Assembly: GCA_964493125.1 (NCBI GenBank)
Contig: CAZBMS010000077.1
Location: 1-6,049 of the forward strand
Direction of reading: 5' to 3'
Length of the DNA stretch: 6,049 nucleotides
Source: QGNO01 sp964493125
Lineage (GTDB): Bacteria > Chloroflexota > Dehalococcoidia > Lucifugimonadales > QGNO01
Shown here: positions 6,022 through 6,049 of the stretch, piece after piece
Numbering within the stretch: position 1 is the first letter of the stretch
Layout: each line of letters opens with the position of its first letter
The notes under the pieces: generated by a model
What the model was told of the DNA's origin: nothing
What the model saw: only the letters and a program-made list of their open reading frames with translations
Database searches by the model: none
Translations under genes and position numbers: made by a program

Positions 6022-6049
6022 CGCTAATCGAAATAGATAACTCATTATC

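Noticed and set aside
6022..6049. Possible terminator after the giant gene
   Set aside because: Only 28 bases remain; no stem-loop with a T-run is visible.

Overview
The window holds three reading frames, all on the plus strand: the 3' tail of a small zinc-ribbon gene (3-110), a lipoprotein gene (132-875) and a very large gene for an exported multidomain protein (868-6021). There are no tRNA or rRNA genes, CRISPR arrays, transposase genes or convincing terminators. The 28 bases after the last stop show nothing interpretable.

The organism is a bacterium, shown by a lipobox-type signal on the lipoprotein and a Sec-type signal on the giant protein. The Pro/Thr/Val-rich 'TPV/ATP' linker after the lipid cysteine, the Ig-like (glucodextranase-B-like) domain, and the CARDB/Fn3-like/PKD-like architecture are common in Chloroflexota (Dehalococcoidia/SAR202-type genomes). 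That assignment is an inference from style only. Base composition looks mid-40s % GC by eye.

The lipoprotein (about 247 aa) has a lipid-anchored N-terminus, a long flexible stalk and a single C-terminal beta-sandwich. Its stop overlaps the ATG of the giant gene by 8 bp, so the two are very probably co-transcribed and translationally coupled. The giant protein (1717 aa from ATG 868) has in order: a signal peptide; two CARDB-like beta domains; two exactly tandem copies of a ~295-aa module (Fn3-like half plus a DUF5666/OB-like half); two copies of a small motif with a strictly kept C-x14-C-x-D-G-D spacing; a long helical region; four ~75-84-aa helical repeats that resemble the C-terminal helical lid of DnaK/Hsp70; and two Cys-rich PKD/Ig-like domains whose four cysteines repeat at exactly +97 residues. 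It has no visible C-terminal anchor (no LPXTG, no TM helix).

The best reading is a two-gene cell-surface system: a short lipid-anchored stalk protein and a large secreted modular adhesin or scaffold. No enzyme domain or catalytic motif was recognised. The most unusual point is the array of DnaK-lid-like helical repeats in an extracytoplasmic protein.
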